This document shows positions 30,427-39,767 of a stretch of DNA of 50,566 nt, piece by piece (positions within the stretch are counted from its first letter, which is position 1; each line of letters begins with the position of its first letter). Source of the stretch: Nostocales cyanobacterium LEGE 12452 (GTDB taxonomy: Bacteria; Cyanobacteriota; Cyanobacteriia; Cyanobacteriales; Nostocaceae). The notes beneath the pieces are model-generated. The model was not told the origin of the DNA. It saw nothing but the letters and a program-made list of their open reading frames with translations, and did no database searches. The DNA lies in contig JADEXV010000020.1 in the NCBI GenBank assembly GCA_015206945.1, positions 1-50,566 on the forward strand, given 5' to 3'. The translations under genes were made by a program, and so were the position numbers.

Positions 30427-30727
30427 TACTTTTTTATTTATCTGCTCTAACTAAGTTGATAGCTAAAACTATTCAAGCTTATGGTACACGATAATAGTAT
30501 GCAACTCTCACCAATGACTGACGACGGTGGCTTGTTCACTCATCTACAATTGTTTTAAGCTTGGTAAAGTATTTTATTTTACTTTCTTGTAGCGGTGTCT
30601 ACTTGTTAATTACTGATTTTTGGCAGAAAATTGGTCATTTGCTAGGAGTTTAGTTACCAGAGTCTGGTAAATTAACCAGATTGAAGATATAACAGACTGA
30701 ATTCAACCCAAGGAAACGCCCGAAAGA

Positions 30728-30817
30728 ATGATTAACATACTACTAATGGAGGATAACGAAGTTGATGTAATGAATCTCAAGCAGGTATTAAAGTGGATAT
30801 TATGCAAAATATCTTAA
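30728..30817 (+). pseudogene. Response regulator N-terminal fragment
   Basis: ATG at 30728 begins MINILLMEDNEVDVMNLKQV and ends nine residues later at a TAA. INILLVEDNEVD is the standard opening of single-domain response regulators that follow hybrid-kinase sensors in Nostoc. Only the first 29 codons survive. The last fossil lies 112 bp upstream of the intact REC-kinase gene at 30930. Confidence 0.6.
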
Positions 30818-30929
30818 TCAATCAAATTACAGGTTTTAGATGTCCGAAAATCTTATATTCTTTAGTTGGATAATCTAAAAAGATAAACATTATACATCAA
30901 CCTATGTTTGGCGGCGAAAATTAAAACCG

Positions 30930-32261
30930 ATGGAAGAGACGCTGAAAATTTTGGTTGTAGACGATGACGAAGTAGACCGGATAGCAATCTGTTCTGCCCT
31001 GACTAAAGCAGGTGTTCAGATAGAATTGTCTGAAGTAGGCAATGGTAATGAAGCATTCTCTGTCTTAAGCATTACTACTTACGATTGTGTTTTCCTCGAC
31101 TATCGTTTACCAGATCGGGATGCACTAACCTTGATTCAACAGCTACGTTCTTCAGAAATTAAAGTTCCTTTAGTAGTTCTAACTGGTCAAGGAGATGAAG
31201 AAATTACTCTTCAATTATTGGAAGCTGGTGCTACAGACTATCTCTCTAAGTCTAGAATATCCCCAGAAACTTTGTCGCAGGTTTTGCGGAATGTAATTCG
31301 CATTTATCGAGCGGAAATACAGGCAGATTTGGCAAATCAGCAGCTTAGAGAAACTCATGAACAACTCATTTTTAAGAACCAAGAATTGGAGAGACAACAG
31401 CAACAGATTCAACTGCAAAACTTCAAGTTATTGGAGGCATCACGTCTAAAATCACTTTTTTTGGCAACTATTTCCCACGAACTGAGAACGCCAATGAATG
31501 CGATTATTGGTTTTTCGCAAATTCTGCTGCGTCCTAAATTTGGCCAACTAACGCGCCAGCAAGCAGATATGGTTGAGCGCATTTTGAATAATGGGAAGCA
31601 TTTACTGATGCTACTCAATGAAGTTCTCGATTTTTCCAAGCTGGAGGGAGGAGGATTAGATTTAAAGGCAGAAAGATTTGATATATCTAAGGTAATCAAT
31701 CTCGTTGTCAGTGAAATGCGTTCCTTAGCTGATGCTAAAAATCTTTCATTGTTAGTACAAACCGATTTGCAAAATCCTTTGGTATTTAACGATCCAGTTC
31801 GTGTCAAACAAATTTTGATTAACCTGCTTTCCAACGCCATTAAATTCACAGAGTCTGGTGAAATTTGGGTTGAGGTTAAGGAACTACCTGCAAACCGAGT
31901 AGTAATTATCGTTCAAGATACAGGTATTGGCATAGCCCCCAGAGATTTTCAGCATATTTTTGAAGCATTTCGACAAGTCGATCAAACTATCACTCGCAAA
32001 TATCCAGGTACAGGTCTGGGTTTGGCAATTATAGATTCGTTAGTGCGAATGATGGGCGGTAAAATATTTCTTGAGAGTAAATTGGGCATTGGTTCAAGGT
32101 TTAAAATTGAATTGCCACGTCAAATTACATTACCGACTGTAGCAGCGAATGCTCCAGCTTCACAGGCTTCACAGTTAGATAACGACGATTTTTTTTGCCC
32201 TGCAAAAAATCCTCATCAGTCATCTTCTCAAGCCAGTAAAGCACCTTATAGAATATCCTAA
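30930..32261 (+). CDS. Response regulator-histidine kinase hybrid (REC-HisKA-HATPase)
   Basis: A 443-residue protein starting at ATG 30930. The N-terminal receiver (about 5-125) has the acidic pocket VVDDDEVD, phosphoacceptor Asp57 in CVFLDYRLPDRD, LTGQGDE and YLSKSRI. A coiled coil (about 130-170) leads to the HisKA domain with LATISHELRTPMNAIIGFSQ (His183), followed by an ATPase domain containing QILINLLSNAIKFTE, QDTGIGI and YPGTGLGLAI. There is no membrane span. The order REC-before-kinase means an upstream phosphorylation event may gate this kinase. The C-terminal 45 residues are Ser/Ala/Gln-rich and unstructured. It is followed 44 bp later by a second protein of the same architecture. 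Confidence 0.95.
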   Translation: MEETLKILVVDDDEVDRIAICSALTKAGVQIELSEVGNGNEAFSVLSITTYDCVFLDYRLPDRDALTLIQQLRSSEIKVPLVVLTGQGDEEITLQLLEAGATDYLSKSRISPETLSQVLRNVIRIYRAEIQADLANQQLRETHEQLIFKNQELERQQQQIQLQNFKLLEASRLKSLFLATISHELRTPMNAIIGFSQILLRPKFGQLTRQQADMVERILNNGKHLLMLLNEVLDFSKLEGGGLDLKAERFDISKVINLVVSEMRSLADAKNLSLLVQTDLQNPLVFNDPVRVKQILINLLSNAIKFTESGEIWVEVKELPANRVVIIVQDTGIGIAPRDFQHIFEAFRQVDQTITRKYPGTGLGLAIIDSLVRMMGGKIFLESKLGIGSRFKIELPRQITLPTVAANAPASQASQLDNDDFFCPAKNPHQSSSQASKAPYRIS

Positions 32262-32305
32262 ATTTAAAAATTACTTCCACAAAAACTGATAAAAATTTAT
32301 AAACC

Positions 32306-33430
32306 ATGTCTGTAGTTGAAAATAATAAAATTTATCATATCTTAGCAGTTGACGACACTCAAGATAATCTTATTTTGGTTCAAGCAATTTTAGAAAGTGA
32401 AGGATATAAAATTGATTTAGCCTCAGATGGAATAAAAGCTTTGCGGCAAATTGAGCAATCTCCACCCGATCTGATTCTGTTAGATGTAATGATGCCGGGA
32501 ATAGATGGCTATGAAGTCACACGTCGGATTCGGAATAACCCTGCAATCTCTTATATTCCCATTCTGTTAATTACTGCCTTTCATCAATCCAGCGTTGTCG
32601 AAGGTTTGGATGCTGGTGCTGACGATTTTATTCGTAAACCATTTGATACTGATGAACTACTGGCAAGAGTGCGATCGCTATTACGTCTCAAGCATAGTTT
32701 GGACGAACAACAAAAAATGGCTCGTCAACGGGAAGATTTTGTTTCCCGTCTAACTCATGACTTGCGAACTCCTCTAGTAGCCGCCGATCGCATGTTGAAT
32801 TTGTTTGAAATGGAAACATTCTGCAAAATTTCGCCGGAAATGAAACAGGCGATCGCAGTTATGATTCGCAGTAACCAAAATTTGATGGAAATGGTGAACA
32901 CGCTGTTAGAAGTCTATCGCTTCGAGGCGGGTAAGAAAACGTTGAATTGGGAAGAATGCGATTTATGTGAGATATCTCAAGAAGTAGTCAGCGAACTAAG
33001 TCCTCTAACTAGTGAAAAAGGCTTAACTCTGGAAGTTGATACCCGTGAATTAGATCCACTGAGCCAAAACGCTGGTATTATCATGGGCGATCGTTTAGAG
33101 TTACGGCGAGTGTTAAATAACCTGATTGCAAATGCCATTAAATTTACAGATACGGGAGGTATAACAATCCGCATTTATGAAACATCATCTAATCCCGGAG
33201 ATCCAGATTCGGTAATAATTGAGGTACAAGATACAGGATATGGGATTGCGCCAGAAGATCAGGCAACAATTTTCGAGCGATTTCGCCAAGGCAGAAATAA
33301 ACGTTCAGGTAGTGGCTTAGGACTACATCTATCTCATCGCATTGTAGAAGGGCACGCAGGAACTATCAAGGTCGCTTCTGAAGTAGGGAAAGGTAGTTTA
33401 TTTACTGTGCAACTACCTAAAAACGCTTAA
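32306..33430 (+). CDS. Response regulator-histidine kinase hybrid (REC-HisKA-HATPase)
   Basis: A 374-residue protein starting at ATG 32306, 44 bp after a similar hybrid and thus probably in the same operon. The receiver has AVDDTQDN, Asp60 in LILLDVMMPGIDGYE, LLITAFHQ and Lys111 in FIRKPFDTDELLARVR. A short linker leads to the kinase with FVSRLTHDLRTPLVAADRML (His151; the H box is HDLRTP). The ATPase domain has NNLIANAIKFT, VQDTGYGI and SGSGLGLHLSH. It is soluble. The receiver looks like those that accept phosphate from upstream sensors, so the two hybrids may form a relay. An intrinsic terminator lies about 315 bp downstream. Confidence 0.95.
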   Translation: MSVVENNKIYHILAVDDTQDNLILVQAILESEGYKIDLASDGIKALRQIEQSPPDLILLDVMMPGIDGYEVTRRIRNNPAISYIPILLITAFHQSSVVEGLDAGADDFIRKPFDTDELLARVRSLLRLKHSLDEQQKMARQREDFVSRLTHDLRTPLVAADRMLNLFEMETFCKISPEMKQAIAVMIRSNQNLMEMVNTLLEVYRFEAGKKTLNWEECDLCEISQEVVSELSPLTSEKGLTLEVDTRELDPLSQNAGIIMGDRLELRRVLNNLIANAIKFTDTGGITIRIYETSSNPGDPDSVIIEVQDTGYGIAPEDQATIFERFRQGRNKRSGSGLGLHLSHRIVEGHAGTIKVASEVGKGSLFTVQLPKNA

Positions 33431-33862
33431 GTTATTCTCCTTTATCACAGATTATTTTGCGGATATCTCCCAAGAAATTATATTTAAATTTTGATGTTTT
33501 TTTATGCCCTCAACAAAAATTAAATTAGCTTAAATTATATGGATTAATTACAGCAGCATTTGAGGTTAATCCAATCAGAATACTGCCAGATAACTTGCCT
33601 CTTCCAATATTTGTATACTCCCAATGGCAGATGTATTGATCGACTAAAATAACTAAATCTACTTTTGTATCATTCTATAGATAGTAGAAATAACTATTTT
33701 ACGAAGTTATTATTTAACCTATTAATGCCTGAAAAACGTGTATGCACCCTGGAATCATAACCCAGGGTCTTTTTTATAAAAACTTAGATAATCTTCATAT
33801 TTTCATCATTGAGCACTGTCTATCCCCATCTCAACTCTTACTAAGGTGGAGATGGACAGCGC
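33431..33862. other. Convergent spacer
   Basis: This 432-bp AT-rich spacer lies between convergent genes. The only clear element is the intrinsic terminator at 33746-33775. No ORF was found. Confidence 0.5.
33746..33775 (+). terminator. Intrinsic terminator
   Basis: The stem is ACCCTGG / CCAGGGT with a 9-nt loop, followed by C and six T. Its orientation serves rightward transcripts, so it probably ends the REC-kinase operon before the convergent TpsB-type gene. Confidence 0.8.
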
Positions 33863-35677
33863 TTAAAAAGGATTATAGAGTAAACTAAAATACAGACCGT
33901 TTTCTTGTAATGTTCTCTCATTTGAGTTGTTAACAGATACCAAAGGAATACCCCAGTCAAGACGAACGGTGAAGCGATCGCCCTGTGCCCAACGCAACCC
34001 CAGTCCAACAGCAGCTAAAGTATTGCGATCGGGATTGTCTTTACCAGAAGTATTCCAGCCAACACCAAAATCCACAAATGGGACAACTTGTAATATGCTA
34101 TCTATCTGCGGTAAGCGCAGAATCGGTACTTGAATTTCCGCAGAAACAAAAGCGCCATTATCTGTTAGCAGGTAATCTTGACGGTAGCCTCGAATACTAT
34201 CCTGCCCACCTAAGCCAAATTGCTCTATCGGCAGAAGTTTTGTAGATGCTAGTTGCGTATTTAAACGTAATAACAATAAGGTTTCAGCAGCTAAAAGGCG
34301 TGCCCACTGTGCTTGCCCTTGCCAAGCAAAAAAACGGCTATCGGGAGCATCTTGATTAACTGTGGCATTCAACACATCTATGCCTAAATTGAATTGAGAG
34401 CGTAGGGCAATGACTTCCCGACTGTTACGACTCGTCCATTCTTGAAAAAATCGCAATGCAGATACCCTGGTGCGTCCCTGTTCATCAGCACCAGGCGAAA
34501 GGTCAGAGGCGGGAAGCCCAAATTCTCTCTGTAGTCTCGACGAGATATCACTTTCGCGTCGGGAAGCTGTTAACCCCAGAGCGAATTCTTGTGTAGGAGT
34601 TTGGATTATTGGCTGACGGAATGTCAGTTCGTAGTAGCGAGAAGCCGATTCGATATCTAGGATGTCGAAAGGAGGCTCAATGACATTGCTCGACGTAGTG
34701 CCATAGTTGAAGGTAAGCGTTCCGTTGCGGGGATTAAGAGGCAATGTGTAACTAGCGTCAAAGGAGTTGCTACCATCAGTATTTGTATAGCCTACACTCA
34801 GACCATCTCCCAATCCGAGTAAGTTGGCTTCATTCAATCTTAACCCGCGTCGAAAACTGCCAACACTAGGCGATCGCCCATTATCAAGAACTATTTGGCC
34901 ACTAAAGGTTTTTGCCTCACTGATTTTAACTTCTAACAAACTCGTACCCGTCCGCGATCCTGCTGAGAGTTCAGCAGTCACGTTTTGAATCAAAGGATTA
35001 AGTTGCAAAAGTTGCAGTGCTTCTAATAGACGCTGGCGATTCAGAGGTGGTGATGTCGCGATTGCTAGTCGGCTGCGGACATAATTCGGATTCAGCCGCC
35101 GAGTCCCAGTTACCTGAATATCTTCTAATTTACCTTCGACCACCTGAATTTTGAGAACACCAGATTGGATTGTTTGAGGTGGAATATAGGCACCAGAAGT
35201 AATGTAACCCTTTTTGACATATAGATCGGTGATTTTAGAACGTGCTTGATACACTTCAGTCAGTGAGATCGGTCGTTTGGTAAATTCAGCAGTGGCTTTG
35301 GCTAATTCTTGGGCACTGAAAACTGTGCTACCAACAACTTCAAAGCGTTCAACAACAATAGTTTGAGGAAAGTTGCCAGGGAGTGGTGCATCAGGTGTGG
35401 GAGTTGGGGCAGAGGGTGGCAATAGTTCTGCTGGTGGGGGGAGTGGTTGTGGCACTTCAGGTGAGGGAAGTGGTGAAGGTGTGGGTGGTTGGATATCCTG
35501 TGGTGGTGGTGGTGATGGTGGTGGAATTTGTTGTGATAGGGTGAAATCACTAGTTGATAATTGTCTAGTATCAACAGCCTGAGCTTTCAGTGGACTTAAA
35601 GATGTACTGCTAAGTAATAGAAACATACTCAGCGGTAAGCAGGACACTATAAGATTCTGAGGGTATTTATCAATCAT
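33863..35677 (-). CDS. TpsB-type two-partner secretion transporter (ShlB/FhaC family)
   Basis: A 604-residue outer membrane protein starting at ATG (35675-35677), with a signal peptide (about 1-34). Next comes a very Pro-rich segment (about 48-105, with PPPSPPPP and PTPSPLPSP runs). A POTRA_2 domain follows (about 110-185, VERFEVVGSTVFSAQELAKA) and then a second POTRA-like region (about 186-260). The rest is the ShlB barrel with the lid-loop motif FGLGGQDSIRGYRQDYLL (RGY) and a C-terminal Phe. TpsB proteins export a cognate TpsA exoprotein. No TpsA gene is present in this window. The Pro-rich spacer is longer than in proteobacterial FhaC but common in cyanobacterial members. Confidence 0.9.
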   Translation of the reverse strand: MIDKYPQNLIVSCLPLSMFLLLSSTSLSPLKAQAVDTRQLSTSDFTLSQQIPPPSPPPPQDIQPPTPSPLPSPEVPQPLPPPAELLPPSAPTPTPDAPLPGNFPQTIVVERFEVVGSTVFSAQELAKATAEFTKRPISLTEVYQARSKITDLYVKKGYITSGAYIPPQTIQSGVLKIQVVEGKLEDIQVTGTRRLNPNYVRSRLAIATSPPLNRQRLLEALQLLQLNPLIQNVTAELSAGSRTGTSLLEVKISEAKTFSGQIVLDNGRSPSVGSFRRGLRLNEANLLGLGDGLSVGYTNTDGSNSFDASYTLPLNPRNGTLTFNYGTTSSNVIEPPFDILDIESASRYYELTFRQPIIQTPTQEFALGLTASRRESDISSRLQREFGLPASDLSPGADEQGRTRVSALRFFQEWTSRNSREVIALRSQFNLGIDVLNATVNQDAPDSRFFAWQGQAQWARLLAAETLLLLRLNTQLASTKLLPIEQFGLGGQDSIRGYRQDYLLTDNGAFVSAEIQVPILRLPQIDSILQVVPFVDFGVGWNTSGKDNPDRNTLAAVGLGLRWAQGDRFTVRLDWGIPLVSVNNSNERTLQENGLYFSLLYNPF

Positions 35678-35836
35678 CGCACTGGACTATTTTTGTCAGT
35701 AACTATGGGATTATACGGGGACTGCTTCAGATGTGAATCTTACTTCATCTTTTGTCGCTAAAGTTAATATCTTGAGCAAATCTCAATTTAAAAGCTAAAT
35801 CATCTCGTAATTGCAGACTTAAAAGTATTAATGAGA

Positions 35837-35863
35837 TATCTGGTGAAATTAAATTAATTATGC
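35837..35863. repeat. AT-rich dispersed repeat, copy 1
   Basis: TATCTGGTGAAATTAAATT followed by AATTATGC matches CATCTGGTGAAATTAATT-ATGC at 45498-45519, apart from a 5-bp insertion. Weaker similarity continues for some 40 bp on the right in both copies. Confidence 0.5.
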
Positions 35864-35900
35864 GTTGCCCGAAATCCTTGGTAGGCAAAATTTATGTAGT

Positions 35901-35955
35901 CAAAGGCTTCCCGTACCACTACGTGGGAGCAAGCTATGCGTAGTAGCATCTCCGT
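35901..35955. repeat. Dispersed GC-rich Nostoc-type repeat
   Basis: The block reads CAAAGGCTTCCCGTACCACT, then ACGTGGGAGCAAGCTATGCG and TAGTAGCATCTCC. GCTTCCCGTA, GCAAGCTATGCGTAG and GCATCTC are words of a known style of short repeat in Nostoc genomes. It contrasts in base composition with its AT-rich surroundings. Confidence 0.55.
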
Positions 35956-36087
35956 GCTTCTTTTACAGTTTAAATCTGATACCAAATTTCTGATTTAGTG
36001 TGCTGCAATCAGTGTAGGTCTTTCTCTTGTGCGTCTCTGAAAGACAAGCTTACACCGCTCATTGCAACCTCCTACCTGCTGCCTTTT

Positions 36088-37863
36088 TCACTGCATACCG
36101 CTTTGCTGAAACATTCCCATCAATTTACGTTTACGAGCGTGGGTTTGCATCAAGTTTTCCCGATAGCTTAACCAGTCAGCTTTCTTCCCAGATTCCAAGT
36201 AGGCATTACGCGCCTTTTTCAACCATTCAACCGCGTAATAATAGTATTCGGCTTTACCTGCATCCATAATCTTTTCGGCACGGCGACGAGCATTAGCAAT
36301 CACCCAACCAGGATTATGAGGGATAGCAGCATCCATAACTCGGTGAATTAACTCTGAACAATCGGAACTTAGTTCACTAGCGATCGCAATTGCATCATCA
36401 ATTAGCCCCTCATGCAAGAATATATCCACCTTGGCTGATTCTGTTCCCCAACCACTATAAGTACGGACAATTCTCAGTAGGTCTATTTTGACACTTTCCC
36501 AGTTTTCCCCAGCCAATTCTGCCATCCTTTGGTAATCCACAAAGGAGGGCTTCATTTGAAAAGCTGCCTTGATTGCTAATAAAGCAGCTTTACTATTACC
36601 CAACTCACTAGCTAAATCACTTGTCCAAATTCCCAATTCATACTGACAATTACCCGGTAAATTTAATCCACTCTGGGCTATATCTAGTGCTTGCTGTAAC
36701 GCCCCCTGAATGCTGAGTGTTTTCGCTAGGGCAAAGGCTTCTTCCATTGAGTTCATCTGGGTTTGAGCAGCATCAATTGCTTCTTCCACCCTGCCTAAAC
36801 GCCCCAACATTGTCAGATATTGCTGGGTTTGCCCTTCTGCTTCTGCTAAATACAGGTATTCTTGATAACGTTCTTGACGTTCGAGAATTTTCAGGCGAAT
36901 TAATGCCAAATCGTCTGCATAATCTGGTACGTCTTCTTCCCAAGCTCCCCTTTCAGTAATGTTACCTTGGAGAACTTGTACCAGCGGCGGATAATCCCAA
37001 CCTTGGCGTAAAGCCTCCATAACTAGACCAAAATCAGCATTCCACTCATCTTGCCAAGCTTCCAAATTTATTTGAATATCAACTTTTTCTTCTGGAGTAA
37101 GTTCGGCAATCAGAACTGCTTCACACCAAGCATTATTTAATTCCCCGACAACTTCATCATTTTCGGCCCCGTATTCGGCAACATCATCCCAATTTTCCGC
37201 ACAGGTAGAGGTAATCGCTTCTAAAATAGCGATCGCATTTTCACCTTCTCCCCGTTCGCTAAAATCAACCGCAGTTTGCACTACACTTAGCAAATCTTTG
37301 CCAATCGGGTCTTCTTCGTATCCCTCCTCAAAGTAGCGCACGGTATCCTTGAGAATCTGCCGTACTTGCCGCCGAAAGGGAGCGGGATCGAGAGTATTGC
37401 GGCGCACGAATTTTATGGTTGTTTGGTTGTCAGCAGGATTCGTCATCCAACTTACATGGCGGTCAATCGCCTCAATTAGGGGGGGGTATTCTGCTACCAA
37501 CTCTTGCAGCAGCCTTTGAGTTTCGATATAATTCAGGCGATTTAGTAGTTCTTCAAGGGTGGGGCGCTGCTCAATATTTTCTGAGTTACGCGCACAAACG
37601 AGCATCGTCGCGACAATGTGTTTGCACCACCCTTCATAGTCGTAGGCACAGGTGCATTTTACTGAGGTTAACCCACTGCTATCGAAATTCAGGTTGACAT
37701 GATAAGGTCTAGCTTCGGTGCCCATAACATCTGCCTGAAGCCGATGACCACGTTGGATAACGGCATTGACAGCACCAGCGTTATAATATGCCTCGCCCCG
37801 CTGGAAAGATTTGGCGTTGGCATGACGGCGGATAGTAAATTCACTAATTTGGGGAATAGACAT
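36088..37863 (-). CDS. SWIM zinc finger protein
   Basis: A 591-residue protein. ATG at 37861-37863 (MSIPQISEFTIRRHANAKSF) is chosen over a TTG eleven codons upstream. The SWIM motif CTCAYDYEGWCKHIVAT (C-x-C-x7-C-x-H, about residues 69-81) is preceded by AEAYYNAGAV-like strands. The remaining 500 residues are helical, with TPR-like helix pairs (LARLEEA-type, e.g. TMLGRLGRVEEAIDAAQTQM). SWIM domains bind DNA or proteins and often sit in operons with Snf2-family helicases, but none is nearby. The role is unknown. Full length and an intact zinc site indicate a functional gene. Confidence 0.9.
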   Translation of the reverse strand: MSIPQISEFTIRRHANAKSFQRGEAYYNAGAVNAVIQRGHRLQADVMGTEARPYHVNLNFDSSGLTSVKCTCAYDYEGWCKHIVATMLVCARNSENIEQRPTLEELLNRLNYIETQRLLQELVAEYPPLIEAIDRHVSWMTNPADNQTTIKFVRRNTLDPAPFRRQVRQILKDTVRYFEEGYEEDPIGKDLLSVVQTAVDFSERGEGENAIAILEAITSTCAENWDDVAEYGAENDEVVGELNNAWCEAVLIAELTPEEKVDIQINLEAWQDEWNADFGLVMEALRQGWDYPPLVQVLQGNITERGAWEEDVPDYADDLALIRLKILERQERYQEYLYLAEAEGQTQQYLTMLGRLGRVEEAIDAAQTQMNSMEEAFALAKTLSIQGALQQALDIAQSGLNLPGNCQYELGIWTSDLASELGNSKAALLAIKAAFQMKPSFVDYQRMAELAGENWESVKIDLLRIVRTYSGWGTESAKVDIFLHEGLIDDAIAIASELSSDCSELIHRVMDAAIPHNPGWVIANARRRAEKIMDAGKAEYYYYAVEWLKKARNAYLESGKKADWLSYRENLMQTHARKRKLMGMFQQSGMQ

Positions 37864-38292
37864 CGAGCGATCGCCTGCGTAAATCTTCTGGATCAATCCT
37901 AAATCCAGCTTAGTGTTACGCTAACGCGCTGTAAAGGAGAAAGGTGTGGAGATTCTGAATGAGACTGCAATTTCTATTCATTAACTAGCTCAGAACTGGG
38001 AATCAGCTTCATTACCCTGCAAATACTCAGTTAATTTCTTGTCGCTTTTCTGGGAAAACCAACCCATATAATGAAAATATCCATATTTTCGCCAGAAGTG
38101 AGTGAATCATAATTTTAGTTAGCAATACCCGAACCTGAAATCAGTGAACAGTCAACAGTAAACAGTCAGGGTAATGTAAGGTAAGGGATTTAGAGTTCAG
38201 CGATAAAACTGATAACTGATAACTGTTAAAAGGGTTGCGCTGATTGTCGGTCAAGTTGAGAATAAATAGGCGAAGCACACGGGGAAACTAAC
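37864..38292. other. Divergent spacer upstream of lipoamide dehydrogenase
   Basis: This 429-bp spacer between divergent genes should contain both promoters. It includes heptameric repeats ACAGTCA/ACAGTAA/ACAGTCA (38148-38168) and TGATAAC twice then TGTT (38210-38227). The last units are complementary to the first (ACAGT against ACTGT). No ORF was seen. Confidence 0.5.
38148..38227. repeat. Two short heptameric repeat tracts in inverted relation
   Basis: Three ACAGTMA units (38148-38168) face two TGATAAC units ending TGTT (38210-38227). AACAGT and ACTGTT are complementary, so a hairpin of about 40-nt loop could form. These short tandem heptamers resemble the STRR sequences of heterocystous cyanobacteria. 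Confidence 0.5.
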
Positions 38293-39717
38293 GTGAGTCA
38301 AGGATATGATTACGATTTAGTAATTATCGGCGCTGGTGTAGGCGGACATGGCGCAGCCTTACACGCCGTAAGTTGTGGTTTGAAAACAGCAATTATTGAA
38401 GCTGCTGATATGGGAGGAACCTGTGTTAATCGGGGCTGTATTCCTTCTAAAGCGCTGCTGGCAGCATCTGGACGTGTGCGGGAGTTACGCAATGCCCACC
38501 ACCTCAAGTCACTGGGAATTCAAATTGGTAGCGTAGAATTCGATCGCGAAGCGATCGCTAATCATGCTAACGATCTCGTCTCGAAAATTCAAGGCGACTT
38601 AACCAACAGCCTCAAACGTCTAAAAGTCGATATTATCAGAGGTTGGGGAAAAATCGCTGGGGCGCAAAAAGTCTCGATCGTCGGAGACGGTGGTGAAAAA
38701 ACCATCACAGCCAAAGACATTATCCTTTCGCCCGGTTCAATTCCTTTTGTGCCTCCAGGGATTGAAGTAGACGGCAAAACTGTCTTTACCAGCGATCAAG
38801 GCGTTAAGTTGGAGTCGCTACCAGACTGGGTAGCGATTATTGGCAGTGGTTACATCGGCTTAGAATTTTCTGATATTTACTCAGCTTTGGGTTGTGAAAT
38901 CACCTTGATTGAAGCCCTAGATCAGTTAATGCCAGGATTTGACCGCGATATTGCCAAACTAGCCGAACGGGTGCTAATTACTCCCCGCGATATTGAAACG
39001 AAAGTCGGGATATACGCCAAAAAAGTCATTCCCGGTTCACCTGTGGTGATTGAGTTAGCAGATTTCAAAACCAAAGAAGATGTAGATGTCATCGAAGTCG
39101 ACGCTTGTTTGGTGGCTACGGGACGCATCCCGGCGACCAAAAATCTTGGTTTAGAGTCTGTGGGTGTGGAAGTCGATCGGCGGAATTTTATCCCAGTAGA
39201 CGATCGCATGGCAGTACTATCAGCAGGTGAAGTCGTGCCGCATTTGTGGGCAATTGGCGACGCTAATGGGAAGATGATGTTAGCCCATGCTGCTTCTGCT
39301 CAAGGCATCATCGCGGTAGAAAATATAGTTGGGAGGGAAAGAATAGTAGACTATCGCAGCATCCCCGCAGCGGCATTTACCCACCCAGAGGTCAGCTATG
39401 TAGGCTTAACTGAAACAGCAGCTAAGGAGTTGGGACAAGCCGAAGGATTTGAAATCGCCACAAGCAGGAGTTACTTCAAAGGAAATTCCAAAGCGTTGGC
39501 AGAAAATGAAGCCGACGGTATTGCCAAGGTGATATATCGCAAAGACACCGGAGAAGTCTTAGGAGTCCACATTTTCGGACTACACGCCTCAGACTTAATT
39601 CATGAAGCGTCAGCTGCGATCGCCAACCGTCAATCTGTCCACAATCTTGCACATCTAGTTCACGCCCACCCGACACTTTCGGAAGTCCTAGACGAAGCTT
39701 ATAAACGAGCTATTTAG
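38293..39717 (+). CDS. lpdA: Dihydrolipoyl dehydrogenase (E3)
   Basis: A 474-residue flavoenzyme that reoxidises dihydrolipoamide with NAD+, as E3 of pyruvate dehydrogenase and of the glycine cleavage system. The FAD motif is [16 protein letters not shown] (about 10-25), the redox disulfide [13 protein letters not shown] (Cys44, Cys49), and the NAD motif [22 protein letters not shown] motif 2 is [20 protein letters not shown], and the catalytic C-terminal pair is HAHPTLSE (His459, Glu464). The start is GTG at 38293. Ala/Gly/Ser substitutions (GVGGHGA for GPGGY) are usual in cyanobacterial E3. It is followed by a heptamer repeat and trpC on the same strand. Confidence 0.95.
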   Translation: MSQGYDYDLVIIGAGVGGHGAALHAVSCGLKTAIIEAADMGGTCVNRGCIPSKALLAASGRVRELRNAHHLKSLGIQIGSVEFDREAIANHANDLVSKIQGDLTNSLKRLKVDIIRGWGKIAGAQKVSIVGDGGEKTITAKDIILSPGSIPFVPPGIEVDGKTVFTSDQGVKLESLPDWVAIIGSGYIGLEFSDIYSALGCEITLIEALDQLMPGFDRDIAKLAERVLITPRDIETKVGIYAKKVIPGSPVVIELADFKTKEDVDVIEVDACLVATGRIPATKNLGLESVGVEVDRRNFIPVDDRMAVLSAGEVVPHLWAIGDANGKMMLAHAASAQGIIAVENIVGRERIVDYRSIPAAAFTHPEVSYVGLTETAAKELGQAEGFEIATSRSYFKGNSKALAENEADGIAKVIYRKDTGEVLGVHIFGLHASDLIHEASAAIANRQSVHNLAHLVHAHPTLSEVLDEAYKRAI

Positions 39718-39730
39718 TCATTTGTCCTCT

Positions 39731-39767
39731 GTCATTTGTCCTTTGTCAATAAACAAGGACAAATGAC
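39731..39767. promoter_or_regulatory. Hairpin between lpdA and trpC
   Basis: GTCATTTGTCC (39731-39741) and GGACAAATGAC (39757-39767) form an 11-bp stem, extendable through TTGT/ACAA, with a short loop. It lies 14 bp after the lpdA stop and merges into the heptamer array. There is no T-tract. It may protect the lpdA message or slow readthrough into trpC. Confidence 0.6.

Larger units (their letters stand above)
35678..36087. other. Spacer with repeats
   Basis: A 410-bp spacer upstream of the TpsB-type gene. It holds a dispersed GC-rich repeat (35901-35955), a copy of an AT-rich repeat (35837-35863, see 45498) and a hairpin GTCTTTC/GAAAGAC near 36019-36050. The promoter of the TpsB-type gene must lie at its left end. 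No ORF was recognised. Confidence 0.5.

Noticed and set aside
35302-35582. His-rich and Gly-rich open frames inside the TpsB gene
   Set aside because: They are out-of-frame readings of the proline-rich codons of the transporter on the same DNA.
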